Positions 29,282-37,453 of a stretch of DNA of 61,231 nucleotides are shown here, one piece after another; positions within the stretch are counted from its first letter, which is position 1, and each line of letters starts with the position of its first letter. Below the pieces are notes generated by a model that was given only the letters and a program-made list of their open reading frames with translations, had not been told where the DNA came from and searched no databases. Location of the stretch: assembly GCF_023716945.1 (NCBI RefSeq), contig NZ_JAMQQF010000004.1, positions 1 through 61,231 on the forward strand. Reading direction: 5' to 3'. Source of the stretch: Frankia sp. AiPs1. GTDB taxonomy: Bacteria > Actinomycetota > Actinomycetes > Frankiales > Frankiaceae. The translations under genes and the position numbers were made by a program.

Positions 29282-30033
29282 GTGAGAGCGTGCTCATCAC
29301 CGGGGCCAGCGCTGGCCTGGGCGCCGGCATGGCGCGGATCTTCGCCGCGCGCGGCGCCGACCTTGCGATCACGGCTCGCCGCCTCGACCGGCTGAACGAG
29401 CTCCGTACCGCCGTCGTGACGGAGCACCCGGGCCGGACCGTCGCGACCTACGCCCTGGACGTCAACGACCACGACGCCGTCTTCGAGGCGTTCGAAGCCG
29501 CGGCGCAGCACCTCGGGCACCTGGACCGGATCATCGTCAACGCCGGGCTGGGGAAGGGCTCGGCGGTCGGGGCGGGGCACTTGCGCGGCAACCGCGACAC
29601 CGCTCTGACCAACTTCGTAGGCGGCATCGCCCAGTGCGAGGCCGCCATGCGCATCCTGTACCGGCAGGGCCGCGGCCAGCTCGTGGTGATCTCCTCGGTG
29701 GTGGCCGCCCGAGGCATGCCCGGACCGATGAACGTGTACGCCGCCTCGAAGGTGGCACTCACCCACCTCGCCGAGGGCATCCGCGGGGATGTCCGGGCCA
29801 AGGGGCTTCCCATCACGGTCTCGACGATCCGGCCGGGCTACATCGACTCGGAGATGCAGAGCAGGTCCGGGCGACGCCACCCGCTGCTGATGGACGCGGA
29901 CGTCGGCTGCACGGCGATGGTCGACGCCATCCAGCGAGAGGTCCGTGACGCCTGCGTGCCGCGCTGGCCCTGGACGGCGTTCGCCGCCGGCCTGAAGGTC
30001 CTGCCCATGTCCGTCGTCCGTCGGATGGTCTGA
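29278..30033 (+). CDS. short-chain dehydrogenase/reductase
   Basis: This 251-residue classical SDR has TGASAGLGAGMA for cofactor binding, NAGLGKG, a catalytic serine in VVISSVVAARG and YAASK for Tyr/Lys. Arg residues after the second strand (ITARRLDRL) suggest NADP(H). ATG 29278 overlaps the DUF35 stop as ATGA. The C-terminal extension 'WPWTAFAAGLKVLPMSVVRRMV' is amphipathic to hydrophobic and may contact membrane. Likely substrate: a hydroxy- or ketoacyl-CoA of the pathway, or an aldehyde or ketone released by the retro-aldolase. Confidence 0.9.
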   Translation: MSESVLITGASAGLGAGMARIFAARGADLAITARRLDRLNELRTAVVTEHPGRTVATYALDVNDHDAVFEAFEAAAQHLGHLDRIIVNAGLGKGSAVGAGHLRGNRDTALTNFVGGIAQCEAAMRILYRQGRGQLVVISSVVAARGMPGPMNVYAASKVALTHLAEGIRGDVRAKGLPITVSTIRPGYIDSEMQSRSGRRHPLLMDADVGCTAMVDAIQREVRDACVPRWPWTAFAAGLKVLPMSVVRRMV

Positions 30034-30067
30034 CCCGGCGCCCTCTCTGTGCGGAAAGAGGCTCCTG

Positions 30068-30844
30068 ATGAGCTACCAGCATGTCCGGCTCGAGCGGGTC
30101 GGCGCCACGCGCGTCGTCACCATCGACAACCCGCCGGTGAACGCCCTCCATCCCGACGTCGCGGCGGACATCGAGCGAGCGGCGCGCGAGGTCGAGGAGG
30201 ACACCACGGCCCGGTCGATGATTCTGACCGGGGCGGGACGGTGTTTCGTCGCCGGTGGCGACATCCGGTACTTCACCGAGATCGACCGCCGGGGCGCGGC
30301 CGACATGGCACTGCGGGTGCAGCGCATGCAGAACACCCTGTTCGATCTTCGGGTCCCGGTGATCGCGGCGGTCAACGGGCACGCCCTCGGGGGCGGTCTG
30401 GAGCTCCTGCTGTCCTGTGACTTCGCCATTGCCGACGAGCGGGCGAAGATCGGTGTCACCGAGGTGCAACTCGGCCTGATCCCCGGCGCGGGTGGAACGC
30501 AGATGCTGTTTTCAGCTCTTCCCGTCGGCACGGCGAAGCGGCTGTTGTTCACCGGCGACCGGTTGACGGCCACCGAGGCTGCGCGGATCGGCCTCGTCGA
30601 CCAGGTGTGCGACGAAGGGAAGGCCGTCGAGGCCGCGCTCGACGTCGCCGCCCGGATCAACTCCGCGGGGCCGTTGGCCGTCGAAGCGGCGAAGCGGTCG
30701 GCCAACTACCGCCTGCGGCATTCGCTCGACGAGGGACATCGACGCGAGGTCGAGATCTTTGCCGCTCTGTTCGAGACCGCGGACCACCGTGAGGGCATCG
30801 CCGCCTTCCTCGAGCGCCGCGCTCCCGCGTACGAGCGACGGTGA
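30068..30844 (+). CDS. enoyl-CoA hydratase
   Basis: This 258-residue crotonase keeps both catalytic glutamates (GGGLELLLSCD and GVTEVQLGLIPGAGGTQ) and the CoA/oxyanion region 'AGRCFVAGGDIRYF'. It is a good candidate for the hydration step following the acyl-CoA dehydrogenases. ATG 30068 is preceded by GGAAAGAGG. It ends in a GTGA overlap with the following SDR gene. Compare the crotonase at 21752, which has lost one glutamate. Confidence 0.93.
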   Translation: MSYQHVRLERVGATRVVTIDNPPVNALHPDVAADIERAAREVEEDTTARSMILTGAGRCFVAGGDIRYFTEIDRRGAADMALRVQRMQNTLFDLRVPVIAAVNGHALGGGLELLLSCDFAIADERAKIGVTEVQLGLIPGAGGTQMLFSALPVGTAKRLLFTGDRLTATEAARIGLVDQVCDEGKAVEAALDVAARINSAGPLAVEAAKRSANYRLRHSLDEGHRREVEIFAALFETADHREGIAAFLERRAPAYERR

Positions 30845-31596
30845 GGACTGTGGACGGGGACGTCGCCGTCGTCACGGGGGGCGGTGGAGGTCTCGGCGCT
30901 GCGGTGTCCCGGCGCCTGGCCGACGACGGCTGGAGCGTGGTGGTCGTCGACATCGTCCCGGAGGGCGCACGGGCGGTGGCGGAGTCCATCACCTCGGCCG
31001 GCGGCCGGGCCGTCGTGGCGGTCGCTGACATCAGCGACCCGGCGCGGGTCGATGAGCTCAGGGACGAGGCTGCGGCGGCGTTCGGCCGACCGGTGGCCGC
31101 GCTCGTGAACCTGGCCGGTGCGGTGCGTAACTCGGTCCTGTCCAAGCTGTCCGACGCAGACTTCGAGCTCGTGCTGCGGACGCACCTGTTCGCGACGATG
31201 CACACGGTGCGTGCCTTCGGGCCCGGGATGAAGGCCGCGGGCTTCGGCCGGATCGTGAACACGAGCTCGGTGGCGGCGCGTGGGGTCGTCGCCGGGATCA
31301 GCTACAGCTCGGCCAAGGGCGGGATCGAAGGCCTGACCCGGTCGGCCGCGGTCGAGCTGGCCCGCCACGGGGTCACGGTCAACTGCATCGAGCCCGGCGT
31401 GATCGCCACCGGAATGTTCCTCGGCACGCCGGCGGAGTTCCAGGCGGCCCAGGTGGCCCAGATCCCGGTGGGCCGGGCGGGCCACCCCGAGGAGATCGCG
31501 GCGGCCGTCTCCTTCCTGGTCTCGCCCGAGTCGGCCTACATCACGGGGCAGACCCTGACGGTCTGCGGCGGGCTTTCGGTCGGCGCCCTGCGCTGA
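30841..31596 (+). CDS. SDR, FabG-like 3-hydroxyacyl dehydrogenase
   Basis: This 251-residue SDR shows TGGGGGLGAAVSRRL (cofactor), NLAGAVRNSVL, the catalytic serine in INTSSVAARG-like 'VNTSSVAARG', YSSAKGG, and the FabG-type C-terminus 'SAYITGQTLTVCGG'. An acidic residue after the second strand (VVVDIVPEG) suggests NAD+. GTG 30841 overlaps the crotonase stop. Placement after the hydratase suggests it oxidises the resulting 3-hydroxyacyl-CoA. Confidence 0.93.
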   Translation: MRTVDGDVAVVTGGGGGLGAAVSRRLADDGWSVVVVDIVPEGARAVAESITSAGGRAVVAVADISDPARVDELRDEAAAAFGRPVAALVNLAGAVRNSVLSKLSDADFELVLRTHLFATMHTVRAFGPGMKAAGFGRIVNTSSVAARGVVAGISYSSAKGGIEGLTRSAAVELARHGVTVNCIEPGVIATGMFLGTPAEFQAAQVAQIPVGRAGHPEEIAAAVSFLVSPESAYITGQTLTVCGGLSVGALR

Positions 31597-31640
31597 GCTG
31601 GTGCACGGCTCTTGACCCCGGGACCTGTGTTCCCCACAAT

Positions 31641-31658
31641 ATCGAACGGGCGCTTGAT
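31641..31658. promoter_or_regulatory. operator D, racemase/ACAD operon
   Basis: ATCGAACG-GG-CGCTTGAT lies 21 bp before the racemase-family start. The outer ATC...GAT is perfectly symmetrical. Confidence 0.7.
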
Positions 31659-31679
31659 TTTATTTCAGGGAGATGCGAG

Positions 31680-32459
31680 ATGCGACTTGCCGTCGTACAC
31701 ATCAACGCCGAGCGTGGATCCGAGCCGTACACCGAGATGGTCACCGAGGTCTTCAACCGCGTGAAGCGTCCGGAGACCGAGATCGTTCACCGCTGGGCCA
31801 GGCTCAGGCGCGCCTCCGACACCGTCTTCGGCTACCCGTACCTGCTGAACGCCGTCGACGTGATCCACAACATCCTGGATGCCGGTCGCAGCGGGGTCGA
31901 CGGCGCGATGGTCGCGTGCAGCGGGGACCCGGGCATCACCGAGGCGCGCACCCTGGTCGACATCCCGGTCGTCGGCCCCTGGGAGGCGACGCTCCATCTC
32001 GCGAGCTCCTACGCCTACCGGTTCGGCGTGGTGACGGTCGAGGACCGCGCCTGGGCGGAGACCTGTCACAGCCTGATCGCCCGCAACGGTCTGCTGGACC
32101 GGTGCGTCGGCGTCGAACGGATCGAGACGCCGTCGGCGAAGGCGTTCACCGAAGGCTTCGGCAATCCGGACTTCGTGGTGGAGGACATTCGCCGCCAGGC
32201 CGGGAAGCTCGTCGACCGGGGCGCCGGTGCCATCGTCATCGGCTCGGCCGGTCTGAGCACGATGGCGGCGGCCGCGGGTCTGCACAGCATCGACGGCGGA
32301 ATCCCGGTCTTCGAGACCCTCAGCGTCGGGCTCAAGACACTCGAGCTGCGCGTCGAGCTGACCCAGAAGGGCGGCCTTCCCCCGACCAGTCGCACGGGCT
32401 ACACCCAGCGGCTCGCCGAGGCCGACACCGATCGCGTCCGGGCCCTGTTCGGGCTCTGA
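31680..32459 (+). CDS. Asp/Glu racemase superfamily protein
   Basis: This 259-residue protein has the two-domain Asp/Glu/hydantoin racemase fold. The N-domain cysteine is present in ACSGDPG (about residue 81). At the equivalent C-domain site the usual GCAG is GSAG, so the second cysteine is serine. A two-base racemase is therefore unlikely, and a one-base isomerase or decarboxylase-like reaction is possible. ATG 31680 is 7 nt after GGGAG. It leads the unit containing the two acyl-CoA dehydrogenases and lies directly downstream of operator D. Confidence 0.85.
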   Translation: MRLAVVHINAERGSEPYTEMVTEVFNRVKRPETEIVHRWARLRRASDTVFGYPYLLNAVDVIHNILDAGRSGVDGAMVACSGDPGITEARTLVDIPVVGPWEATLHLASSYAYRFGVVTVEDRAWAETCHSLIARNGLLDRCVGVERIETPSAKAFTEGFGNPDFVVEDIRRQAGKLVDRGAGAIVIGSAGLSTMAAAAGLHSIDGGIPVFETLSVGLKTLELRVELTQKGGLPPTSRTGYTQRLAEADTDRVRALFGL

Positions 32460-32486
32460 GCGCGGGTTCAACCAGAGGAGAAGAAG

Positions 32487-33665
32487 ATGGTGAACGCTTC
32501 CGTTGCCCACTCGCTGCTGACCGAGGAGGAGCGCGAGTTCCAGACGGTGGTGCGCCGATTCATGGACACGCACGTCCGGCCGATCGTGCCCGACATGGAA
32601 CGCGCGGGACGGCCGCCGGCCGAGCTGCTCAAGCTGATGGGGGACCAGGGGCTGCTCGGCTGCTTTGCTCCGGAGGAGTACGGCGGTGGCGGCGGAAGCC
32701 TGATGACCCGGGCCATCGTGGCCGAGGAGACGGCGCGGGTGGATGCCGGCCTCGATGCCACGCTCTTCGTGAACATGAGCCTGATCGCGCGCCACCTGAT
32801 CAAACGAGGCACCGAGGGACAGAAGCGCAAGTACCTCGTGCCGCTCATCGCGGGAACATCGTCGGCGTCCATCTGCCTGACCGAGCCGCACGGCGGTTCG
32901 GACGCGCTCAGTCCCAGGACGACAGCCCGGCTCGACGGGGACGAGTGGGTCATCGACGGCTCCAAGACCTTCATCACCAACGCTCCGATCGCGGACGTCT
33001 TCCTGGTGTTCGCCCGGACCAGCGGCGAGAACCGCCGAGCCCGGGGTGGCACCGCGTTCTTTGTCGAGAAGGACACCCCTGGCCTGTCGGTGGGCCAGCC
33101 CTTCGACAAGCTTTCGCTGCGGAGTTCGCCGACCGCCGAGGTCTTTCTGGACAATGTGCGGGTCTCGCGGGACCAGGTACTCGGCGAGGTCGACATGGGC
33201 TTCTACTACATGCTCGAGGGCCTCGACCTGGAGCGGGTGTTCGAGGGGGCGTCCAACACCGGCATAGCCCAGGCCTGCCTGGAGCTGGCGGTGGAGTACT
33301 CCGGCCAGCGGACGGTATTCGGCGAACAGCTCTCGTCCTACCAGCTGACCCAGGACAAGATCGCCCGAATCGCGACCGGTGTGGAGATGTCCCGCGTGAT
33401 GTTCTATCACCTCATCCGCGAGCTGGAGCGGGGCGAGGAGCTCACCAGATCCTCGGCGATCCTCAAGCTCTACAGCTCGCAGGTGGCGGTCGAGGCTTCG
33501 CGGGAGGTGGTCCAGATCCTCGGCGGCTACGGCCTGATGGAGGAGTACCCCGCCGCGCGGCTCTACCGCGACGCCAAGCACCACGAGATCGGCGCGGGCA
33601 CCAGCGAGATCATGAAGGTGATCATCGCCCGCGAGACCTACAAGGCCGCTGGTGCGGGACGATGA
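32487..33665 (+). CDS. acyl-CoA dehydrogenase, IVD type
   Basis: This 392-residue flavoprotein introduces an alpha-beta double bond in an acyl-CoA. It shows CLTEPHGGSD and 'WVIDGSKTFITN' around the flavin and 'GGYGLMEEYPAARLYRDAKHHEIGAGTSEI'. The usual C-terminal catalytic glutamate (YEGTSEI) is alanine, but GLDLERVFEGAS has a glutamate at the place used by isovaleryl-CoA dehydrogenase. This suggests a branched or cyclic substrate. ATG 32487 follows AGGAG. The stop overlaps the second dehydrogenase gene as ATGA. Confidence 0.93.
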   Translation: MVNASVAHSLLTEEEREFQTVVRRFMDTHVRPIVPDMERAGRPPAELLKLMGDQGLLGCFAPEEYGGGGGSLMTRAIVAEETARVDAGLDATLFVNMSLIARHLIKRGTEGQKRKYLVPLIAGTSSASICLTEPHGGSDALSPRTTARLDGDEWVIDGSKTFITNAPIADVFLVFARTSGENRRARGGTAFFVEKDTPGLSVGQPFDKLSLRSSPTAEVFLDNVRVSRDQVLGEVDMGFYYMLEGLDLERVFEGASNTGIAQACLELAVEYSGQRTVFGEQLSSYQLTQDKIARIATGVEMSRVMFYHLIRELERGEELTRSSAILKLYSSQVAVEASREVVQILGGYGLMEEYPAARLYRDAKHHEIGAGTSEIMKVIIARETYKAAGAGR

Positions 33666-34831
33666 GCATCGAAACCAACCGCTACCTCACCGAGGACGCG
33701 CTCGAGCTCCGTTCCGTCGTGCGCCGGTTCGTGTCCGAGAAGATGTCGCGTTCCGACGCCGCGGGGTGGGACAAGGCGGCGCATTTCCCGCGCCCCGTCC
33801 TCGACGAGTTGGCCGAGCTGGGCGTGATGGGCCTGGCCATCCCGGAGGAGCACGGCGGTGTCGGTCGCGACATCCACGCGACGCTGATGGTGATCGAGGA
33901 GCTGTCGAAGCGGAGCATGGCCGTGGCCATCCCGTACATCATGGCCGCCTGCTACGCCGGGATGACGGTCGTCGACTGCGCCTCGAAGGAACAGAAGGCG
34001 CAGTGGCTGCCGGAGATCGCGGCCGGGCGCATGCTGTTCGCCTACGGCTGGACGGAGCCGGATGTCGGGGCCGACCTGGCGAGTGTGAGAACCACGGTGC
34101 GGCGCGACGGTGACGAGCTGGTCATCAACGGTGCCAAACGCTTCTGCACCGGCGCCGGCCTCAGCGACTACATCTACACGCTGGCGAACTCCGACCCCGG
34201 CGGAGCGAGGTACCGCAACCTGAGCCTGGTCCTCGTCCCGCCCGACGCCGAGGGCGTGACCATCACGCCGATCGACGCGATGGGCATCAAGGGCAGCCAG
34301 ACGACCGATGTCGTCTTCGACGACGTGCGAGTGCCGGCCGACCTGCTGATGGGGGGTGAGGACGGGTGGAACCGCGGTTGGTCGATGATCACTGGGACCG
34401 GTCTCGACGTCGAGAAGCTCGAGGTCGCGGCCATGGCGCTGGGCCTGGGGATCGCCGCGTACGAGGACGCGCTGGCCTACGCCGAGCAACGCGAGCAGTT
34501 CGGTGTGCCGATCCTGAAGCACCAGTCGGTCGCGCACACCTTGGCGGACATGCGGGTCCAGCTCTACGCGTCGCGCCTGGTTCTCGACGATGCCGCCGAG
34601 TTGGCCGACCGGAACGACGTCTGTGGCGTGCAGACGTCCATGGCGAAGCTCTTCGTCACCGAGACCTGCCGGCAGGTCGTGCTCGACGCCCAGACGATCC
34701 TCGGCGCGTACGGGTATGTCGCCGACTTCGATGTGGAGCGCTACGTCCGCGATGCCCTCCTGATGCCGATCATCGGTGGCTCGTCGGCGATCCAGCGCAA
34801 CAACATCCACAACTGGTCGCGTCGGCGCTGA
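33662..34831 (+). CDS. second acyl-CoA dehydrogenase subunit
   Basis: This 389-residue acyl-CoA dehydrogenase is translationally coupled to the previous one. It has 'YGWTEPDVGADL', 'LVINGAKRFCTGAG', 'REQFGVPILKHQSVAHTLADM' and 'LGAYGYVADFDVERYVRDALLMPIIGGSSAIQ'. The usual C-terminal glutamate is glycine; GLDVEKLEVAAM supplies a candidate glutamate at the IVD position. Coupled paralogues of this size in actinobacteria often form alpha2beta2 enzymes, which is the likely arrangement. The start ATG 33662 sits inside the upstream stop region. Confidence 0.92.
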   Translation: MSIETNRYLTEDALELRSVVRRFVSEKMSRSDAAGWDKAAHFPRPVLDELAELGVMGLAIPEEHGGVGRDIHATLMVIEELSKRSMAVAIPYIMAACYAGMTVVDCASKEQKAQWLPEIAAGRMLFAYGWTEPDVGADLASVRTTVRRDGDELVINGAKRFCTGAGLSDYIYTLANSDPGGARYRNLSLVLVPPDAEGVTITPIDAMGIKGSQTTDVVFDDVRVPADLLMGGEDGWNRGWSMITGTGLDVEKLEVAAMALGLGIAAYEDALAYAEQREQFGVPILKHQSVAHTLADMRVQLYASRLVLDDAAELADRNDVCGVQTSMAKLFVTETCRQVVLDAQTILGAYGYVADFDVERYVRDALLMPIIGGSSAIQRNNIHNWSRRR

Positions 34832-34914
34832 TGGCCGTCCGTCCGTGACCGGACCCTGGAGGAACATCGTGCGTAGGGCGGGTGCGGCTGACCTGGCACC
34901 TCGAATACCGATCT

Positions 34915-34932
34915 ACCGGTCGCACGCTCGAA
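34915..34932. promoter_or_regulatory. operator E (half-conserved), LuxR-ATPase gene
   Basis: ACCGGTCG-CA-CGCTCGAA lies 78 bp before the regulator start. The right half matches the consensus; the left is weak. Another half-site, CTCGAGCG, is at 34966-34973. Confidence 0.45.
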
Positions 34933-35010
34933 TCCTTGTTGACCAACTTCCCGCATCGCTCTAGTCTCGAGCGCTCTCACCAGATTCAGCGGCGTCAGGT
35001 CGGAGCTGTC

Positions 35011-37320
35011 ATGACATGTTCTCCCGTTCCTGCCGACCTCACCCGCTTCGTGGGCCGGGAGCAGGAGTGCGTCCAGATCGCGGAGCTCCTGTCCTGCTCG
35101 CGGCTGATGACCCTGACCGGACCCGGCGGGGTGGGAAAGACCCGATTAGCCAAAGAGGTGCTGCGCCGGCAGGCGGGCGACCTGGTGGACTCCGTCGTCT
35201 TCGTCGAGCTTGCCGAGGTCGCCCACGGCGACCAGGTCACGGCGGCGATCGCCGCGGCGCTGGGCCTGGCGCTGGACAGCGGCGGCGAATCGCTGCCGAG
35301 CCTGGGCCGGGCCCTCCAGGAGCGCGACATCCTGCTGGTACTCGACAACTGCGAGCACCTCCTCGCCGCGTGCGGGCGGCTGATGGGCGCCCTGCTGCCC
35401 ACAGCGCCCGGGGTCAGGGTTCTCGCGACGAGTCGTGAGCCACTCGGCATCTTCGGCGAGCGCACCTGGCGGGTTCCCCCGCTGAGCCTGCCGGCGCCGT
35501 CGTCGAACTCCGCTGCCGACAGCGATGCCGTGAAGCTCTTCCTGGACCGGGCGCTGTCGGTCGCACCGGACTTCGTGGTCACCGCCGACCGGCTCCGGAT
35601 GGTGGGTGAGCTCTGCCGCCGCCTCGACGGCATCCCTCTCGCCATCGAGCTGGCCGCGGTCCGCACGCGCTCCTTCGATCTTCCGCAGATGCTGTCGGAT
35701 GACGTGCCGATCTTCCGCGTGCTCGACCGGGGGAACGAGGCTGGCCCACGCCGCCACCACACCCTGCGCAAGGCGATCGAGTGGAGCCACGATCTCTGCA
35801 CGCCCCAGGAGCAGGCCTTGTGGAGCCGGCTGGCGATCTTCAGTGGGTCCTTCAGCCTCGCCGCCGCCCGGGAGGTGTGTGCCGGTGACGGCCTGACCGG
35901 GGACGAGATTGTTCCACTGATCGGGAATCTGGTGGAGAAGTCGGTCGTAACCTGCAACGTGATCGAGGCCGCCCCACGCTACCGGCTTCTGGAAAGCCTG
36001 CGCGTTTTCGGGCTCGAGCGTTGTGAACAGGTGGAGACGTGGCGTCGTCGGCACCGCGACCACTACCTCGGTCTGGCGCTGGAAAGTACGCACACCTCGA
36101 CCGGGGACGAGCAGCTCGTCACGGTCCGGCGGCTTCAGGGTGAGCTTCCCAACATCCGCTCCGCCGTCGGCTACTCCCTCTCGCGGAGCTCGGAGCGGCT
36201 GATCGGCCTCGAGATGACGGGTGCGCTCTGGTTTTACTGGAATGCCTGTGGCCACCTGCGTGACGGCTGTCGTTGGTTACAACGCGCGCTCGCGGAGAAT
36301 CCCGAGTCGACGCCGGCGCGCGCAAAGGCCCTGTGGGTGCTCGGGTGGTACGAGATGGTCCAGGGAGACAAGGCCAACGCTCGGTTTCACCTGGAGGCGG
36401 CCCGGGACATGGGTCGGGCGATCGGTGACGCCTCGGCGGCCGCGACCGCCATGCAGTTCCTCGGCACGCTCGAAGAGCTGGACGGGAACTCCGAGGGCGC
36501 CCTGCTGCTGCTCGAGGACGCCCAGCGCCGCCACCGGAAGGCCGGAGAGGACGGGGCGCTGAGTATCCTCTGCGGCGCCCAGCTCGCAATGCTCCACACT
36601 CTCGCCGGCCGGATCGATGAAGGGCGGCGACAGTGCGACGTGGCGGTGGCCCAGGCGGAAGCCCACGACGAGCGGTGGGCGGCCTCCTGGGCGCACTGGA
36701 ACCGCGGACTGGTCCACCACTTCGCCGGAGAGCCGGCACGTTCCGTCGAGTCACTGCGTATTGCCCTCACCGCCAAGGCATCCCTGCGTGACTGGCTGGG
36801 CGCTTCAGCCTGCGTCGAGGTCATGGTGTGGGACGCGGTAGACCTGGGACGGCTGGAGTACGCCGCCCGGCTGCTCGGGATTGGTCGCATGCTGTGCCGG
36901 GCCATGGGCGGGCGGCAGCCCCTGTTCGGATCGGCGTTCTTGACGGCGCGACGGGCGGAGTACGTGGAAGGCATCCGTCATGCGACGGGAATCGAGAACT
37001 TTGAGCGTGAGTTCGCCGCGGGGCTCGCCCTGGACGTCGAGGATGCCATCGACTTCGTCCTGGACATGTCGTCGGTCCGGGCCAGCCTCACCGTCCCGCC
37101 GGACCGCTCGCACGGCGACGCGCTGACCGCTCGCGAGCGGGAGATCAGCCGCTTGATTTACCAGGGGCTGAGCAACGCCGACATCGCCGGGTCGCTCACC
37201 ATTTCGCGACGCACCGTCGAGGGCCACGTGAACCGAATCCTGGCCAAGCTGAACTTCCGCTCCCGCTCCCAGGTCGCCGTGTGGATGGCACGCCGAGAGC
37301 CGGTCGAGTCCGGGCGTTAG
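35011..37320 (+). CDS. ATPase-LuxR regulator
   Basis: The 769 residues comprise an NB-ARC-like ATPase (Walker A TGPGGVGKTRLAKEV near residue 35, Walker B region DILLVLDNCEHLL), a winged-helix part, a long TPR-like alpha-helical stretch (about 370-690), and a C-terminal LuxR helix-turn-helix (LTAREREISRLIYQGLSNADIAGSLTISRRTVEGHVNRILAKLNF). Such proteins are activators that sense a ligand or partner via the helical repeats. It is smaller than typical MalT/LAL proteins. ATG 35011 follows GGAG at 6 nt. Operator E in front suggests it is itself part of the island's regulon. Confidence 0.9.
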   Translation: MTCSPVPADLTRFVGREQECVQIAELLSCSRLMTLTGPGGVGKTRLAKEVLRRQAGDLVDSVVFVELAEVAHGDQVTAAIAAALGLALDSGGESLPSLGRALQERDILLVLDNCEHLLAACGRLMGALLPTAPGVRVLATSREPLGIFGERTWRVPPLSLPAPSSNSAADSDAVKLFLDRALSVAPDFVVTADRLRMVGELCRRLDGIPLAIELAAVRTRSFDLPQMLSDDVPIFRVLDRGNEAGPRRHHTLRKAIEWSHDLCTPQEQALWSRLAIFSGSFSLAAAREVCAGDGLTGDEIVPLIGNLVEKSVVTCNVIEAAPRYRLLESLRVFGLERCEQVETWRRRHRDHYLGLALESTHTSTGDEQLVTVRRLQGELPNIRSAVGYSLSRSSERLIGLEMTGALWFYWNACGHLRDGCRWLQRALAENPESTPARAKALWVLGWYEMVQGDKANARFHLEAARDMGRAIGDASAAATAMQFLGTLEELDGNSEGALLLLEDAQRRHRKAGEDGALSILCGAQLAMLHTLAGRIDEGRRQCDVAVAQAEAHDERWAASWAHWNRGLVHHFAGEPARSVESLRIALTAKASLRDWLGASACVEVMVWDAVDLGRLEYAARLLGIGRMLCRAMGGRQPLFGSAFLTARRAEYVEGIRHATGIENFEREFAAGLALDVEDAIDFVLDMSSVRASLTVPPDRSHGDALTAREREISRLIYQGLSNADIAGSLTISRRTVEGHVNRILAKLNFRSRSQVAVWMARREPVESGR

Positions 37321-37384
37321 AAGCCTGCGACCGTTCACCACCTCGAGTTGACGGGATTGCGGCGGAATACCCGACGAGGAACAG

Positions 37385-37410
37385 GATCCCGCGCGTCACC
37401 GCGCGGGATC
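37385..37410. terminator. terminator between convergent transcripts
   Basis: An 11-bp perfect stem (GATCCCGCGCG and complement) with loop TCAC separates the LuxR-ATPase gene from the convergent alcohol dehydrogenase operon. Confidence 0.85.
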
Positions 37411-37453
37411 TCGTCGATCCCCGCCTCACCCCGGCGAGATGTCCACCGGCGGT

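Noticed and set aside
31673-33661. Long open frame upstream of the second acyl-CoA dehydrogenase
   Set aside because: The frame merely happens to be open across the racemase and first dehydrogenase genes; only the part from 33662 encodes a recognisable protein.
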